42,396 nucleotides of DNA from an uncultured Akkermansia sp. (GCA_947626545.1 CANQSS010000017.1:1-42396), one strand, 5' to 3'; shown: positions 14,867 through 24,547, counted from the stretch's first letter. Notes: generated by a model not told the origin, from the sequence alone. A program made the numbers and translations.

Positions 14867-16153
14867 TTAACTCCTGTTCACGCGGGAAAATTGCTTAAGA
14901 CGAAGTCCATTGAGGTGGATGAAGCCCGAAGCATCGTCCTGATTGTAATCTTCGTCGGTGTAATCCCCCTCCATGGTAGCAATGGCATAGCTGTAGAGTG
15001 AATTCGGACTGCGTCGGCCGGCGTACATCACGTTGCCCTTATACAGCTTGAGGCGTACCTCGCCGTTGACTGTCTGCTGGGTCTGATCCACAAGCGCCTG
15101 AATGGCCTCGCGCTCCGGGGCAAACCAGAAGCCATTATAGACCATGGCAGAATACTCCGGGACGAGCGAATCGCGCACTTTCTGCGCTTCTCGATCCATG
15201 GTGATGGTTTCGATATCGCGGTGAGCCGCCAGCAGGATGGTGCCGCCGGGTGTCTCGTAGATTCCGCGGCTCTTCATGCCCACAAACCGGTTTTCCACAA
15301 TGTCCACGCGCCCTATACCGTGCAGTCCACCCAAGTAGTTGAGCACCAGCATTATCCCAAGCGGGTCCAGCAGGGTATAGCCGTCCCTTTCGCCGGTCGC
15401 TTTCACTCCCACTTTTGCCATGATTTCGGCCAGTCCCTCCGTCTGCAGCCCTAGCATGTCCCCTTTCTCGAAAAGGCATTGCAGGTACTGTGGTTTGTCC
15501 GGCGCGTCCTCCGGGGCATTGGAGAGCACATACATTGCGCGATCCTCCTGCTTAGTGGCATCGTACCATGTATCCTCCAATATACCGGCTTCGTAAGAGA
15601 TGTGCAGCAAGTTGCGATCCATCGAATAAGGCTTCTTCACGCTCTGACGGATGGGGATGCCGTGGCTCTCGGCATACTGGATGAGCTCAGTGCGCCCGGG
15701 AAATTGGTCGCGCCATTCCTTCATACGCCAGGGAGCTATCACCTTTAGGTGAGGAGCAAGCGCGTTCACGGACAATTCGAAGCGCACCTGGTCGTTGCCT
15801 TTTCCGGTGGCGCCATGGGCTATAGCATCCGCCCCTTCGGCCAGTGCTACATCTACCATCGCTTTGGAAATGCACGGGCGAGCGATTGAAGTGCCCAGCA
15901 GGTAACGTCCCTCGTACAGGGCGTTCGCGCGGAACATCGGGTAGATGTAATTGGCCGCAAAGTCGGCCTTCAGGTCGCCGATGATACACTTGCTTGCGCC
16001 GGTCTTCAACGCCTTTTCCTCCAATCCATCCAGCTCCTCTGCCTGTCCCACATCGGCGCAATATGCGATGATTTCCGCATTATATTTCTCCTTAAGCCAC
16101 ACCAGGAGCACAGATGTGTCAAGGCCACCGGAATATGCAAGCACAATCTTCAT
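14867..16153 (-). CDS. argG: Argininosuccinate synthase
   Basis: An ATP-dependent enzyme of 428 residues that joins citrulline and aspartate in arginine synthesis. It opens with the PP-loop [17 protein letters not shown], and family motifs such as [13 protein letters not shown] and [10 protein letters not shown] are present. The ATG at 16153 is certain from this motif; the longer open frame runs back through the promoter into copA. It has a good promoter in the 77-bp gap to copA and is probably transcribed with the ArsR gene downstream. The other arg genes are not in the window. Confidence 0.95.
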   Translation of the reverse strand: MKIVLAYSGGLDTSVLLVWLKEKYNAEIIAYCADVGQAEELDGLEEKALKTGASKCIIGDLKADFAANYIYPMFRANALYEGRYLLGTSIARPCISKAMVDVALAEGADAIAHGATGKGNDQVRFELSVNALAPHLKVIAPWRMKEWRDQFPGRTELIQYAESHGIPIRQSVKKPYSMDRNLLHISYEAGILEDTWYDATKQEDRAMYVLSNAPEDAPDKPQYLQCLFEKGDMLGLQTEGLAEIMAKVGVKATGERDGYTLLDPLGIMLVLNYLGGLHGIGRVDIVENRFVGMKSRGIYETPGGTILLAAHRDIETITMDREAQKVRDSLVPEYSAMVYNGFWFAPEREAIQALVDQTQQTVNGEVRLKLYKGNVMYAGRRSPNSLYSYAIATMEGDYTDEDYNQDDASGFIHLNGLRLKQFSRVNRS

Positions 16154-16191
16154 GTCTGTTTGCGTGGCGGGGGTTTTCCGCGCGCAACCGG

Positions 16192-16220
16192 AGTATATGC
16201 TACCTTTGCCGCACTGTAAA
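16192..16220 (-). promoter_or_regulatory. Predicted promoter of argG
   Basis: Minus strand: -35 TTTACA (16215-16220), 17-bp spacer, -10 TATACT (16192-16197), leaving a leader of about 32 nt. It lies wholly between copA's stop and argG's start. Confidence 0.6.
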
Positions 16221-16230
16221 GAAAAATGCC

Positions 16231-18369
16231 TCACTCTGTCGGGCAAAAATTGCGTAAGCGCAGCGCATTGGTCACCACGCACAGACTACTGAGCCCCATG
16301 GCTACTGCCGCCGCTGCGGGCGGCAACAACCACCCGAACACCGGGTAAAACACCCCCGCCGCCAGCGGTATCATAAGCACATTGTAGATAAATGCCCAGA
16401 AGAGATTTTGACGAATTTTATCCAGTATGGCTCGGCTCAGCTGCAGCGCGCGCGGTATATCCATCGGGTCGCTGTGCATCAGGATGATCCCCGCGCTCTC
16501 GATGGCGATGTCCGTACCGGCGCCAATGGCAATCCCGACCTCCGCGCGAATGAGCGCCGGAGCATCATTGATGCCATCGCCCACCATGGCCACGCGCTCA
16601 CCCTGCGCCTGCAGCGTGCGCACCACTCCTTCCTTATCTCGGGGCAGGGCGGATGCGTGAACCTCTTGCACTCCCACGCGAACGCCGATGGCCCGAGCCG
16701 TCGCGATATTGTCACCGGTAACCATGAGGACGCGCAACCCCATTTGCCGCAGTTCTGCCACTGCCCGGGGCGCGCTTTCGCGCGGGGCATCCGCTACCGC
16801 CAAGTAGCCCAGCCACTGCTTACCACGCGCTACGTGCAACACAGTTTTGCCTTGTTCGACAAGCTCTGCCGGATCTTGCGCTTCTGCCCCCAGTTCGTGC
16901 ATCAGTGCGGCATTCCCAACGGCGCACGGATCCCCTTGCACAGTGCCGCGAACACCGCGTCCGGGGATGTACTGCAGGTCTGCTACTGCCTCTGTGGAAG
17001 GCGCCGCACAAGTCACAACAGCACGCGCTAATGGATGATTCGCGCCGCTCTCCAACGCCACCGCCAGTCCCAGCAGTTCCTCTCGTGAACATCCGTGCGG
17101 TTGCACATCGGTGATGCTGGGTTCTCCCCGGGTCAGTGTCCCTGTCTTATCCAGCGCCACACAGCTCGCCCGCCCCGCAGCTTCCAATGCCTCGCCACTG
17201 CGGAAAAGGATTCCCCATTCAGCGCCCTTGCCCGCGCCCACCATGATAGCAACCGGGGTGGCAAGTCCCAGCGCGCAGGGGCAGGACACAACCAGCACCG
17301 CCACGGCACGCGCCAACGCCACATCCCATCCCGCTCCGCACGCCCACCATACCGCAGCAGTCACACCCGCCGCCGCTACCACAGCCGGCACGAACACGCG
17401 CGCTACGCGATCCGCCAAGCGCGCCATGGGAGCTTTTTGCGCGGCGGCATTGCTCACCAGCCGTATCACCCCGGACAGAGCTGATTCTTCCTGCCTCTGC
17501 GTCATGCGCACGTACAACGCGCCCTGCATATTCACCGTACCGGCATATACATCCTTTCCCTTCCGTTTTTCCACAGGCATACTCTCGCCCGTAAGCGCCG
17601 ATTCATCCGTCGCCGATACCCCGCGCAGCACCGTCCCATCTGCCGGGATGCGGTCTCCCGGGCGCACCAGTAAACAATCCCCCACCTGCAGTTGCGCTGT
17701 GGGTACCTGCACTTGATTGCCCTCGCGCACCACCGTTGCTACCTCCGGCAGCAAGCGGCTGAGCTTTTCAACGGCTTGTCCCGTCCGCCGCGTAGCTCGC
17801 GCCTCCAGCCACTTACCCACGGAGACAAAAGTGAGTATCATCCCAGCAGACTCCAGGAACATTGCCCCACTGCCGCCGCTACACAGTTGCACAAGTCCAT
17901 CTGCAAGCGCCACTCCGCTCCCCATTGCCACCAGGGCATCCATACCCGGATCACCCTCGGCCAATGTACGCACCCCGCGCGTAAAAAATCGGTAGTTCAG
18001 CCCGGCTATTCCAAGCGCCAGAGCCGCTTGCGCCCACTCTGCTCCGTGTACCACGTGGTGCAGCACGACCAGCGGTATGAGCAGCAGCACCGATAAAGCC
18101 ACCGCCCACCCGCGTCTTCCCCCGGGCTTGCTCTGCACCGCCGCACTTTTCTTTTCCTCCGCGCCGAAACCGTAGTTTTGCACAGCGTGGATGATGTCCT
18201 GCACCGTGCTTTCCTCGGTACTCACCACATGCATCTGTCCGGTCACCAAATTCACCTGCACTTCCACCACTCCCGGCACACTACGGGCGGCTTTCTCCAC
18301 GCGTGCCGCGCAGGCGGTGCAGCTCATGCCCGTCACAATAAAGTCCCGTTCCTGCATGGTCGTGGGCAA
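16231..18369 (-). CDS. copA: Copper-exporting P1B-type ATPase
   Basis: An inner-membrane Cu(+) efflux pump of 712 residues with a single N-terminal heavy-metal domain (GMSCTAC, Cys17 and Cys20). Then come the actuator motif TGES, the intramembrane CPC (about residue 361), the phosphorylation site DKTGTLT (about 406), a variant HP motif (GANHPLARA) and the hinge [10 protein letters not shown]. The last helices keep the Cu-specific residues YN and M-x-x-SS of the P1B-1 subgroup. It starts 9 bp after copZ, in one operon with csoR. Its 3' end is separated from argG by that gene's own promoter. Confidence 0.95.
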   Translation of the reverse strand: MPTTMQERDFIVTGMSCTACAARVEKAARSVPGVVEVQVNLVTGQMHVVSTEESTVQDIIHAVQNYGFGAEEKKSAAVQSKPGGRRGWAVALSVLLLIPLVVLHHVVHGAEWAQAALALGIAGLNYRFFTRGVRTLAEGDPGMDALVAMGSGVALADGLVQLCSGGSGAMFLESAGMILTFVSVGKWLEARATRRTGQAVEKLSRLLPEVATVVREGNQVQVPTAQLQVGDCLLVRPGDRIPADGTVLRGVSATDESALTGESMPVEKRKGKDVYAGTVNMQGALYVRMTQRQEESALSGVIRLVSNAAAQKAPMARLADRVARVFVPAVVAAAGVTAAVWWACGAGWDVALARAVAVLVVSCPCALGLATPVAIMVGAGKGAEWGILFRSGEALEAAGRASCVALDKTGTLTRGEPSITDVQPHGCSREELLGLAVALESGANHPLARAVVTCAAPSTEAVADLQYIPGRGVRGTVQGDPCAVGNAALMHELGAEAQDPAELVEQGKTVLHVARGKQWLGYLAVADAPRESAPRAVAELRQMGLRVLMVTGDNIATARAIGVRVGVQEVHASALPRDKEGVVRTLQAQGERVAMVGDGINDAPALIRAEVGIAIGAGTDIAIESAGIILMHSDPMDIPRALQLSRAILDKIRQNLFWAFIYNVLMIPLAAGVFYPVFGWLLPPAAAAVAMGLSSLCVVTNALRLRNFCPTE

Positions 18370-18378
18370 CTGTGGCGC

Positions 18379-18591
18379 TTACTCTTGCGGGCCCTGTGCG
18401 CCGAAGCCCATGCGCTCCACCGCTTCGACGATTTCCTGCGCCTCCGCATCCTCATTTTCCACGTGCAGCAGCCCCCTCTCCAGATCCACCTCCGCGCTCT
18501 GCACGCCCGGTACATTCATTGCCGCTTGCTTCACCCGTGCGGCGCACCCGCCGCAGCTCATGCCTGTAATCTTGTATACTTCTTTTTTCAT
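18379..18591 (-). CDS. copZ: CopZ-like copper chaperone (heavy-metal-associated domain)
   Basis: A 70-residue single HMA domain with the metal site GMSCGGCAARV (Cys13, Cys16) and the usual beta-alpha-beta-beta-alpha-beta pattern. It should hand Cu(+) to the N-terminal domain of CopA. The ATG at 18591 lies 2 bp after the csoR stop and the copA start is 9 bp after its own stop, so the three genes form a tight operon. A longer frame starts upstream but would run through csoR. Confidence 0.9.
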   Translation of the reverse strand: MKKEVYKITGMSCGGCAARVKQAAMNVPGVQSAEVDLERGLLHVENEDAEAQEIVEAVERMGFGAQGPQE

Positions 18592-18593
18592 TT

Positions 18594-18878
18594 CTAGTCG
18601 ATTTGAAAGTATCTCTGCAGTTCTGCCACCTTTTGTTCGGCTTCTTCGCGGTTCCCTCCCATTGCCCGTACCACGCATTCACTCATGTGTCGCTTGAGTA
18701 TATTCCCCTCCACTTTCTTTAGCGCCGCCCTCACTGCCTTGAGTTGCACTAATATCTCCATGCAATACCTGTCCTCCTCTATCATCCTCTTAATTCCTCC
18801 CACTTGTCCGGCTATCCTCCCAAGCCTCGCCAGCTCCTCCGCATGTTTCGCCCCTTCTCCTGTTCCGTTTATCTGCAT
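18594..18878 (-). CDS. csoR: Copper-sensing repressor CsoR
   Basis: A 94-residue all-helical repressor of the CsoR/RcnR family. The Cu(+) ligands are in the family spacing: Cys39, His64 and Cys68 (RYCMEIL...LKRHMSECV). It represses its own operon and lets go of DNA on binding copper. The promoter upstream contains a perfect G/C-rich inverted repeat typical of CsoR operators. The ATG lies only 6 nt from the -10 box, so the mRNA is probably leaderless. Confidence 0.93.
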   Translation of the reverse strand: MQINGTGEGAKHAEELARLGRIAGQVGGIKRMIEEDRYCMEILVQLKAVRAALKKVEGNILKRHMSECVVRAMGGNREEAEQKVAELQRYFQID

Positions 18879-18884
18879 ATATCC

Positions 18885-18913
18885 CTTATACCCCTTCCGG
18901 GGTATTTCGTCAA
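18885..18913 (-). promoter_or_regulatory. csoR-copZ-copA promoter with CsoR operator in the spacer
   Basis: Minus strand: -35 TTGACG (18908-18913), 17-bp spacer, -10 TATAAG (18885-18890). ATACCCC-TTCC-GGGGTAT (18888-18905 as written on the plus strand) is a perfect 7-bp inverted repeat that lies between the two boxes and overlaps the -10. It matches the known form of CsoR operators, so bound CsoR would exclude RNA polymerase. Confidence 0.8.
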
Positions 18914-18936
18914 GCCTTTTTCTTCCCTCCTCAGGA

Positions 18937-19288
18937 CAAGCGCATTAGGAAATGCGCTTGCCTATGTACGATGTACAATTTGAAAAGATCGCGCGTTGCG
19001 CGGGGAAGCCGCCGGTGTGGAGCTATGTCGGGTTCACTGCCATGCCGAATCGCACGGCAAACGCATTTGAGGGAAGTTCATCGACAGAGAAAATATTCTT
19101 ATTGGCTGATATCAATGTCTATACGTATCAAAAATCATGACAACCAGCGGTCATCATGATGATGGATCTAGAGGAATCTCTGCATACGTTGATGATCCGA
19201 AAAAAACGTAACGCGCACATTATTAATAAATCGTACATCGAAAATCGTAAATCGTACATAGTCAAACGCATTTCCTAATGCGTTTGAC
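18937..19288. repeat. Compound of two inverted copies of the dispersed element (copies g and h)
   Basis: Copy g: hairpin CAAGCGCATT-AGGA-AATGCGCTTG (18937-18960), TACGATG units and GCGCGTTGCGCGGGG. Copy h (19056-19288): GGCAAACGCATTTGAGGG arm, conserved body (ATACGTATCAAAAATCATGAC, TCATCATGATGATGG), mini-hairpin with A-run, TACATCG units, hairpin GTCAAACGCATT-TCCT-AATGCGTTTGAC (19261-19288). The outer ends are inverted repeats of each other. One hairpin points to csoR, the other to ftsK. Both hairpins carry arm changes that are compensated in the opposite arm. Confidence 0.8.
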
Positions 19289-19309
19289 TTGGTTGATAGG
19301 TGATTAGAC

Positions 19310-19338
19310 TTGAAAAGGTAGGGGAATTAGCGTACCAT
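19310..19338 (+). promoter_or_regulatory. Predicted promoter of ftsK
   Basis: -35 TTGAAA (19310-19315), 17-bp spacer, -10 TACCAT (19333-19338). The ATG at 19356 is 17 nt further, with GGGAAAGG (19347-19354) directly before it. The repeat hairpin ends 21 bp before the -35. Confidence 0.4.
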
Positions 19339-19355
19339 GACCGAACGGGAAAGGT

Positions 19356-22112
19356 ATGATGGATCGGATGGACAGCGAGGGGTTTGGCCTGTGGGGCGGT
19401 GGAATGCCGCGAGCTACCTGGCCGACGCGATTGGCTGGCGGAGTGCTCGCGGCACTGGGGGTGTTACTCATGTTGGCGCTGCTAACATACCAATCTGCCG
19501 AGGTAGGCTGGGATGCCCTGCGTCCTACCGGGCAGACAGAGCAAGAGGGCTGCAGCAATTGGTTGGGAGGCGTGGGACTTTACACCGCGGCCATTCTCTA
19601 TTGGCTGTTGGGCGCGGGAGCATTATACGGAGCCATCCTGCTGCAGGTACCCGCTTGGGACATGATGCTTTACCCCATGGCAAGGCGACGTGGGCAATGG
19701 ATTGCGTTTATTGTTATGCTCATAACCTTAAGTTGGGCTATGGCTGTTCAGCCTTGGATGCTCAACGAGTGGGCACAGCGGCTTGGGCTGCGTAGCTCAG
19801 GCGGTTGGATCGGGTATTTGGGGGGAAACAGCATGCTGGAGTCAGTCATGGGCATATATTGGGCGTTGGAATTGCTCATCTTGGTGCATGCCGTGGCACT
19901 TGTCTACTTGGCACGTCTCACGCCTAAGGCGCTCTACAGGGCTGAAAAGCAGGAATTGTACGATTTAATTGCCCATTGGCGCGAGAAACGCCAGCGTGCT
20001 CGCGAACGCAAAGAGAGAGAAGCGTTGTCATGGCGGCTTGAAGGTGAGGAAGAAACAGCCCCGATACCGCGTGGACAGACGCAAAGCAAATTGCCTTTGC
20101 AGGTGCCCGTCAACGCGCAATCTGAACCGCCTGCCGAGTCTGATCTTGAGCGTCCTCTCTCTCGCGAACCGGAGGAGCGGCAGCAGACAAGGTCTCGCGA
20201 TCGCATAAACGAGAGACCGAATCATGCGCCAAGCCTGCGGCGCAAATCTGCACGGAGGGCAGGGGGTGAGAATCTATTGGACCTGAGCGATGATGCAGAT
20301 GACGATGGACCCTTGAACTTCCATACACCCCCTCACGGAGAGGGTGAGGTGGAACGGGACGATGATGTTCCGGAACCCAACTCGAGCACCCGAGACTCCG
20401 TTCGGCATCCGGACGATGAAAAGATAACTCGCAAACCGGCGCCGAGGAAAAACACCCCCGCACCCGCCCCAAAAAACAAGGGGGTGCTTCACCCCACAAG
20501 GAAGGAGTTGGAAGATTATCCGCTGCCATCATACGAGCTGCTTAATTACGAACCGATTTCAGAAGCAGCCCGAGAGCTGGCTCGCGAGGAAATGCACGAA
20601 ACCCAGGCTCTAATTATCGACACGCTGGAATCTTTCAATATTCCCGTGCAACCAGGGGAAATCACTCGAGGACCCAGCGTCACTCGCTACGAATTTTCGG
20701 TTCCCCGAGGTCAGTCTGTGAAAGCTGTGGCCGGTAAGAGCAAAGATATCATGGCTGCTACGCAGAGCACCTCAGTGAACATCCTTGCCCCGATACCCGG
20801 CAAATCCACGGTGGGTGTAGAGCTGGAAAACACGGTCAAGGAACCGGTATATCTGCGTGAGTTGCTCCAGTCTCCAGAATTCCATAACCCCAAGTTACGT
20901 ATCCCCGTGGCGCTCGGCAAAGATGTGTATGGTAACCCTGTCATCGGCGATCTGGCGGCTATGCCACATGTTCTCGTTGCCGGGTCCACCGGTTCCGGCA
21001 AATCAGTTTGCATCAACAGCATGCTTGTTTCTTTCCTCTACAAGTTTCGCCCGGATGAGCTGCGACTCGTGCTCGTGGATCCGAAAGTGGTCGAGATGCA
21101 ACCTTACAAGAAGTTGCCGCATCTTGCCGTCCCCGTTGTCACAGACCCCACGCGGGTAATCAGCGCACTGCGCTGGGCCGTCAACGAGATGGAACACCGC
21201 TACAAGCTCTTTAGTAAGATGGGCGTACGTAATCTGGAGGATTACAATAATCTGCCCCCGGATGCTCAACCGGAGGATGCCGATGAGGAGGATGCATGTG
21301 GTCAGGAAAACCCGGATGCAGTTGATGCGATTGTGCGTGATGTCGAGGAGTCTCAAGGCTTCGATCTGCCCCCCGATGATGGTCAAGGGGAACTTGATTT
21401 CGAGGACGATGGATCCATCCCTACCCGCCTCCCTTACATCGTTATCGTCATCGATGAGTTGGCTGATCTCATGATGCAAGTGAAACAGGATTTGGAGATA
21501 TATATTGGACGTCTCACGCAGAAGGCGCGCGCAGCCGGGTTGCACCTCATCGTTGCCACTCAATCTCCTCGTGCCCAAGTCGTTACAGGTATTATCAAAA
21601 CTAATTTGCCTTCGCGCGTGGCATTGAAAGTATCAAGTCAACTGGATTCGCGGGTTATCCTCGATGAAGGAGGAGCCGAAAACCTGCTCGGCAAAGGTGA
21701 CCTGCTCTATCTCCCCCCCGGCGGGCCAAGCAAGATGGCGCGTGCTCAGGGCGCCTTTGTCTCCGACGCGGAAATAGCCTCAATCATCAGTCATTGTGCC
21801 TCTCACGCGCGCCAGAATTTTGTGCAGAGCGCCGCTGCGGCCATCAACAACGCGGAGGGCGAGGCAGATACCCCAAAATCCTCCCCTCGATCTGGGGGTA
21901 ATGGTTCCGGCGGAGATGACGAGGAACTCTACACTCGCTGCGTTAATCTCGTTATCAACGAGCGCAAAGCCAGCACATCTCTCCTTCAGAGGCGTTTCTC
22001 CATAGGCTATGGCAAGGCCGCCAAAATGATTGACATGATGGAGGAGCGCGGAGTCATTTCCCCTGCCGGAGGGGGAAATAAGGCACGCGAAGTGCTTGTG
22101 GACAAGCCATAG
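19356..22112 (+). CDS. ftsK: DNA translocase FtsK/SpoIIIE
   Basis: A septal DNA pump of 918 residues that segregates chromosomes and brings the dimer-resolution recombinases to dif. Residues 25-200 hold about four membrane helices, 205-390 a charged, low-complexity linker. The motor follows: Walker A GSTGSGKS near residue 545 and Walker B VIVIDELADLMM near 698, then ATQSPRAQVVTG and the C-terminal gamma winged helix (about 850-918; LQRRFSIGYGKAAKMIDMME). Odd: between NLEDYNN and LPYIVIVIDELADL there is an acidic insertion of about 55 residues (631-687) in place of the short loop usual in FtsK. ATGs at 19356, 19359 and 19368 are all possible starts. Confidence 0.93.
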   Translation: MMDRMDSEGFGLWGGGMPRATWPTRLAGGVLAALGVLLMLALLTYQSAEVGWDALRPTGQTEQEGCSNWLGGVGLYTAAILYWLLGAGALYGAILLQVPAWDMMLYPMARRRGQWIAFIVMLITLSWAMAVQPWMLNEWAQRLGLRSSGGWIGYLGGNSMLESVMGIYWALELLILVHAVALVYLARLTPKALYRAEKQELYDLIAHWREKRQRARERKEREALSWRLEGEEETAPIPRGQTQSKLPLQVPVNAQSEPPAESDLERPLSREPEERQQTRSRDRINERPNHAPSLRRKSARRAGGENLLDLSDDADDDGPLNFHTPPHGEGEVERDDDVPEPNSSTRDSVRHPDDEKITRKPAPRKNTPAPAPKNKGVLHPTRKELEDYPLPSYELLNYEPISEAARELAREEMHETQALIIDTLESFNIPVQPGEITRGPSVTRYEFSVPRGQSVKAVAGKSKDIMAATQSTSVNILAPIPGKSTVGVELENTVKEPVYLRELLQSPEFHNPKLRIPVALGKDVYGNPVIGDLAAMPHVLVAGSTGSGKSVCINSMLVSFLYKFRPDELRLVLVDPKVVEMQPYKKLPHLAVPVVTDPTRVISALRWAVNEMEHRYKLFSKMGVRNLEDYNNLPPDAQPEDADEEDACGQENPDAVDAIVRDVEESQGFDLPPDDGQGELDFEDDGSIPTRLPYIVIVIDELADLMMQVKQDLEIYIGRLTQKARAAGLHLIVATQSPRAQVVTGIIKTNLPSRVALKVSSQLDSRVILDEGGAENLLGKGDLLYLPPGGPSKMARAQGAFVSDAEIASIISHCASHARQNFVQSAAAAINNAEGEADTPKSSPRSGGNGSGGDDEELYTRCVNLVINERKASTSLLQRRFSIGYGKAAKMIDMMEERGVISPAGGGNKAREVLVDKP

Positions 22113-22136
22113 CATTCTCATCTAAATAAGTTTTTC

Positions 22137-22165
22137 TTGACTTTATCTGGTGCATAGGCTACCGT
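22137..22165 (+). promoter_or_regulatory. Predicted promoter of fabF
   Basis: -35 TTGACT (22137-22142), 17-bp spacer, -10 TACCGT (22160-22165, weak), 11 nt before the ATG at 22177. No ribosome binding site is visible, in line with a leaderless start. Confidence 0.45.
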
Positions 22166-22176
22166 GTCGTTGTACC

Positions 22177-23433
22177 ATGAAAGACCGACGAATTGTCATC
22201 ACAGGCATTGGCGCGCTTTCCCCTCTTGGCAACAGCGCCGCCGATACATGGGAAGCCATGAAACACGGGAAGTGCGGTATCGGGCGCATCGAGAGTTTGG
22301 AAGGCGTGGAAAATTTCCCTGTGCAAATAGCCGGCGAGGTTAAAGGGTTTGACCCTGTTCCATATTTCTTAAAGGATCCGAAAGCCGTGCGCCGTTGTGA
22401 CCGCTTTGAGCAGCTTGCTATGGCTGCCACCGTCATGGCGATGCAGGATGCCGGGCTTGATCCCGAAAAAGTTGATCGCAATCGCGTTGGTGTGATGATC
22501 GGTTCAGGTATCGGTGGCTTGGGAATTCACGGACAGAACTGCGAGCTGTTGATTAAATCCGGCATGCGCCGCGTTTCCCCTTTCTGTATTCCCTACATGA
22601 TCACCAACATGGCCAGCGGTATGGTGAGTATCGAGTTTGGCTTTGGAGGTCCTAATATGAGTATTTCGACGGCTTGCGCCACCTCAAACCACTCCATCGG
22701 CGAGGCTTGGCGCATCATGAAGTTTGGAGATGCGGATGTGATGATTTGCGGCGGCGCGGAGGCTTCTATCCTTCCCATCGGCATCGCCGGGTTCGCCAAT
22801 ATGAAAGCTCTTTCTACCCGCAACGATGACCCCGCCACGGCCTCCCGTCCCTACGATATCGATCGCGACGGTTTTGTGATGGGTGAGGGCGCCGGTGTCG
22901 TTGTATTGGAAACGCTGGAGCATGCGCAAGCGCGCGGGGCACACATATTGGCAGAGCTGGTAGGTTATGGGCTGAGTGCGGATGGCTACCACCTGACTTC
23001 TCCTATGCCTGAGGGTGAAGGAGCCGCTCGCTGCATGCAGATGGCCTTGGATCACGCCGGTTTACGTCCGGAAGAGGTTGATTACGTCAACACGCACGGC
23101 ACCTCCACTCACCTAGGCGATATCTGCGAGGTGAAAGCTATCAAGCAAACTTTCGGCGATTACGCGAAAAATGGTCTTGTTGTGAGCTCCACAAAATCTA
23201 TGACTGGTCATTTGCTGGGCGCTGCCGGGGGTATTGAGCTGCTCGCATGCATTATGACGATCCGCGACAACTTTGTTCCGCCCACTATTAATGTCTTCCA
23301 CCAAGATCCTGAGTGTGACTTGGACGTTTGCGCCAACGTCGGCCGCAAGCACACAGTCAACGTCGCTCTCAGCAACTCTTTCGGCTTCGGTGGCCACAAC
23401 GCCTCACTCGTTGTGAAGCGTTTTGCTGATTAA
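22177..23433 (+). CDS. fabF: 3-oxoacyl-[acyl-carrier-protein] synthase II
   Basis: The condensing enzyme of fatty acid elongation, 418 residues. The thiolase-fold active site is complete: nucleophile Cys167 (SISTACATSNHS), His307 (NTHGTST), Lys340 and His345 (SSTKSMTGHLLGAAGG). The C-terminal glycine-rich NSFGFGGHNAS is typical of KAS I/II. It starts at ATG 22177; an earlier in-frame ATG at 22150 lies between the promoter boxes. Usual partners (acpP, fabD, fabG) are not adjacent. A small membrane protein gene follows 26 bp after the stop. Confidence 0.95.
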   Translation: MKDRRIVITGIGALSPLGNSAADTWEAMKHGKCGIGRIESLEGVENFPVQIAGEVKGFDPVPYFLKDPKAVRRCDRFEQLAMAATVMAMQDAGLDPEKVDRNRVGVMIGSGIGGLGIHGQNCELLIKSGMRRVSPFCIPYMITNMASGMVSIEFGFGGPNMSISTACATSNHSIGEAWRIMKFGDADVMICGGAEASILPIGIAGFANMKALSTRNDDPATASRPYDIDRDGFVMGEGAGVVVLETLEHAQARGAHILAELVGYGLSADGYHLTSPMPEGEGAARCMQMALDHAGLRPEEVDYVNTHGTSTHLGDICEVKAIKQTFGDYAKNGLVVSSTKSMTGHLLGAAGGIELLACIMTIRDNFVPPTINVFHQDPECDLDVCANVGRKHTVNVALSNSFGFGGHNASLVVKRFAD

Positions 23434-23459
23434 TCTGCCGCAGTCACTCATTTTACCCC

Positions 23460-23939
23460 ATGCTGCACCGCTTTATTACGGCCCTGAAGCTTCGCGCGGA
23501 GGACTTGATGCAACGCGGGGCGAAGGATGGTTTCCTGCTGCGCTGGGCCGCGTTAAGTTTTGGGGTTTTGGCGACGGTTGTGGTGTTGCAGGCGCTGCGA
23601 GTATTCCGTTTGCTGGATGAAGTTCAGCTGGTGGTATTGGCCGGGCATCCCTTTTACCTGAGCGCTCAAGATGCTCAAATATCCCTGCTTTCTCCGGCCG
23701 GACAATTTGGACTGTGCGTGTTGGTTACGTTCTATTTTGGGGGCGTGCTCATGCTGCAGCGGCATCCGGGTCGTCGCACACACATCTGCCTTCTGGCCCT
23801 CGTTGTTCTTGGCCTGCCGGGGCTGCTTTGCGTGCTTTGGCACGGTGTGCTATATGTGAGCCAAGCGCTTGCTTGTATCCTATTGCTCTGGGTCATTTTG
23901 GTGCCCGCTGCCATACTTTATCGCCGTTGCCATTCATGA
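23460..23939 (+). CDS. Small membrane protein of unknown function
   Basis: A protein of 159 residues with three or four hydrophobic segments (about residues 33-55, 78-100, 108-128 and 130-152) and a short basic, helical N-terminus. No family was recognised. It lies between fabF and recR and overlaps recR by ATGA, so it is translated in the same operon and is very likely real. The stretch between the first two segments could be periplasmic. Confidence 0.75.
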   Translation: MLHRFITALKLRAEDLMQRGAKDGFLLRWAALSFGVLATVVVLQALRVFRLLDEVQLVVLAGHPFYLSAQDAQISLLSPAGQFGLCVLVTFYFGGVLMLQRHPGRRTHICLLALVVLGLPGLLCVLWHGVLYVSQALACILLLWVILVPAAILYRRCHS

Positions 23940-24547
23940 ACCCGCAGGATTATCCACCCGATGTGCGCGAGCTCATCGATTGTCTCTCCCGTATGCCAGG
24001 CACTGGACGGCGCACGGCGGAAAGACTGGCCCTGTGGTTTCTTTTACGCGCAGGAGAGAATGCCCCGCGCATAGCTCAAGCCATTACCCGCGCCGTAGAA
24101 AACACCGCTACCTGCTCCAACTGCGGTTTTTTTGCGCCGCGTGGCGAACTTTGTGCCGCATGTAGTGATCCCACCCGCGACTCATCTATCATCTGCGTGG
24201 TCGAGTATGCCACAGATGTTTTGCCCATTGAACGCAGTGGCTCTTTCCGGGGTCTTTACCATTGTCTCGGCGGCAAAATCTCGCCACTAGACGGTATTCT
24301 GCCTGAGCATCTTTCCATCGATCCACTCGTGCACCGCGTCAAGAACCATCCGGACTGTGAGGTCATTCTGGCCGTGGGCAACGATGTTGAGGGGGAGGCT
24401 ACTGCTCTGTACCTCACCGACTGCCTCGCTGAGTTTCCCTGCCGCATCTCCCGCCTTGCTCAAGGCATGCCTGCCGGCGCCGGACTTTCCCAAGCGGATG
24501 CTATCACTGTGATGCATGCTTTGAACGGGCGCATAAGCCTGCGCTGA
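23936..24547 (+). CDS. recR: Recombination mediator RecR
   Basis: A protein of 203 residues of the RecFOR pathway, which loads RecA onto gapped DNA. The N-terminal helix-hairpin-helix (LSRMPGTGRRTAERLALW) is followed by the C4 zinc finger (Cys60, Cys63, Cys73, Cys76), then the Toprim domain (ICVVEYATDVLPIERSGSFRGLYHCLGG; AVGNDVEGEATALYL) and the C-terminal Walker-like segment. The start ATG overlaps the previous stop. The usual neighbours dnaX and ybaB are absent. Confidence 0.95.
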   Translation: MNPQDYPPDVRELIDCLSRMPGTGRRTAERLALWFLLRAGENAPRIAQAITRAVENTATCSNCGFFAPRGELCAACSDPTRDSSIICVVEYATDVLPIERSGSFRGLYHCLGGKISPLDGILPEHLSIDPLVHRVKNHPDCEVILAVGNDVEGEATALYLTDCLAEFPCRISRLAQGMPAGAGLSQADAITVMHALNGRISLR

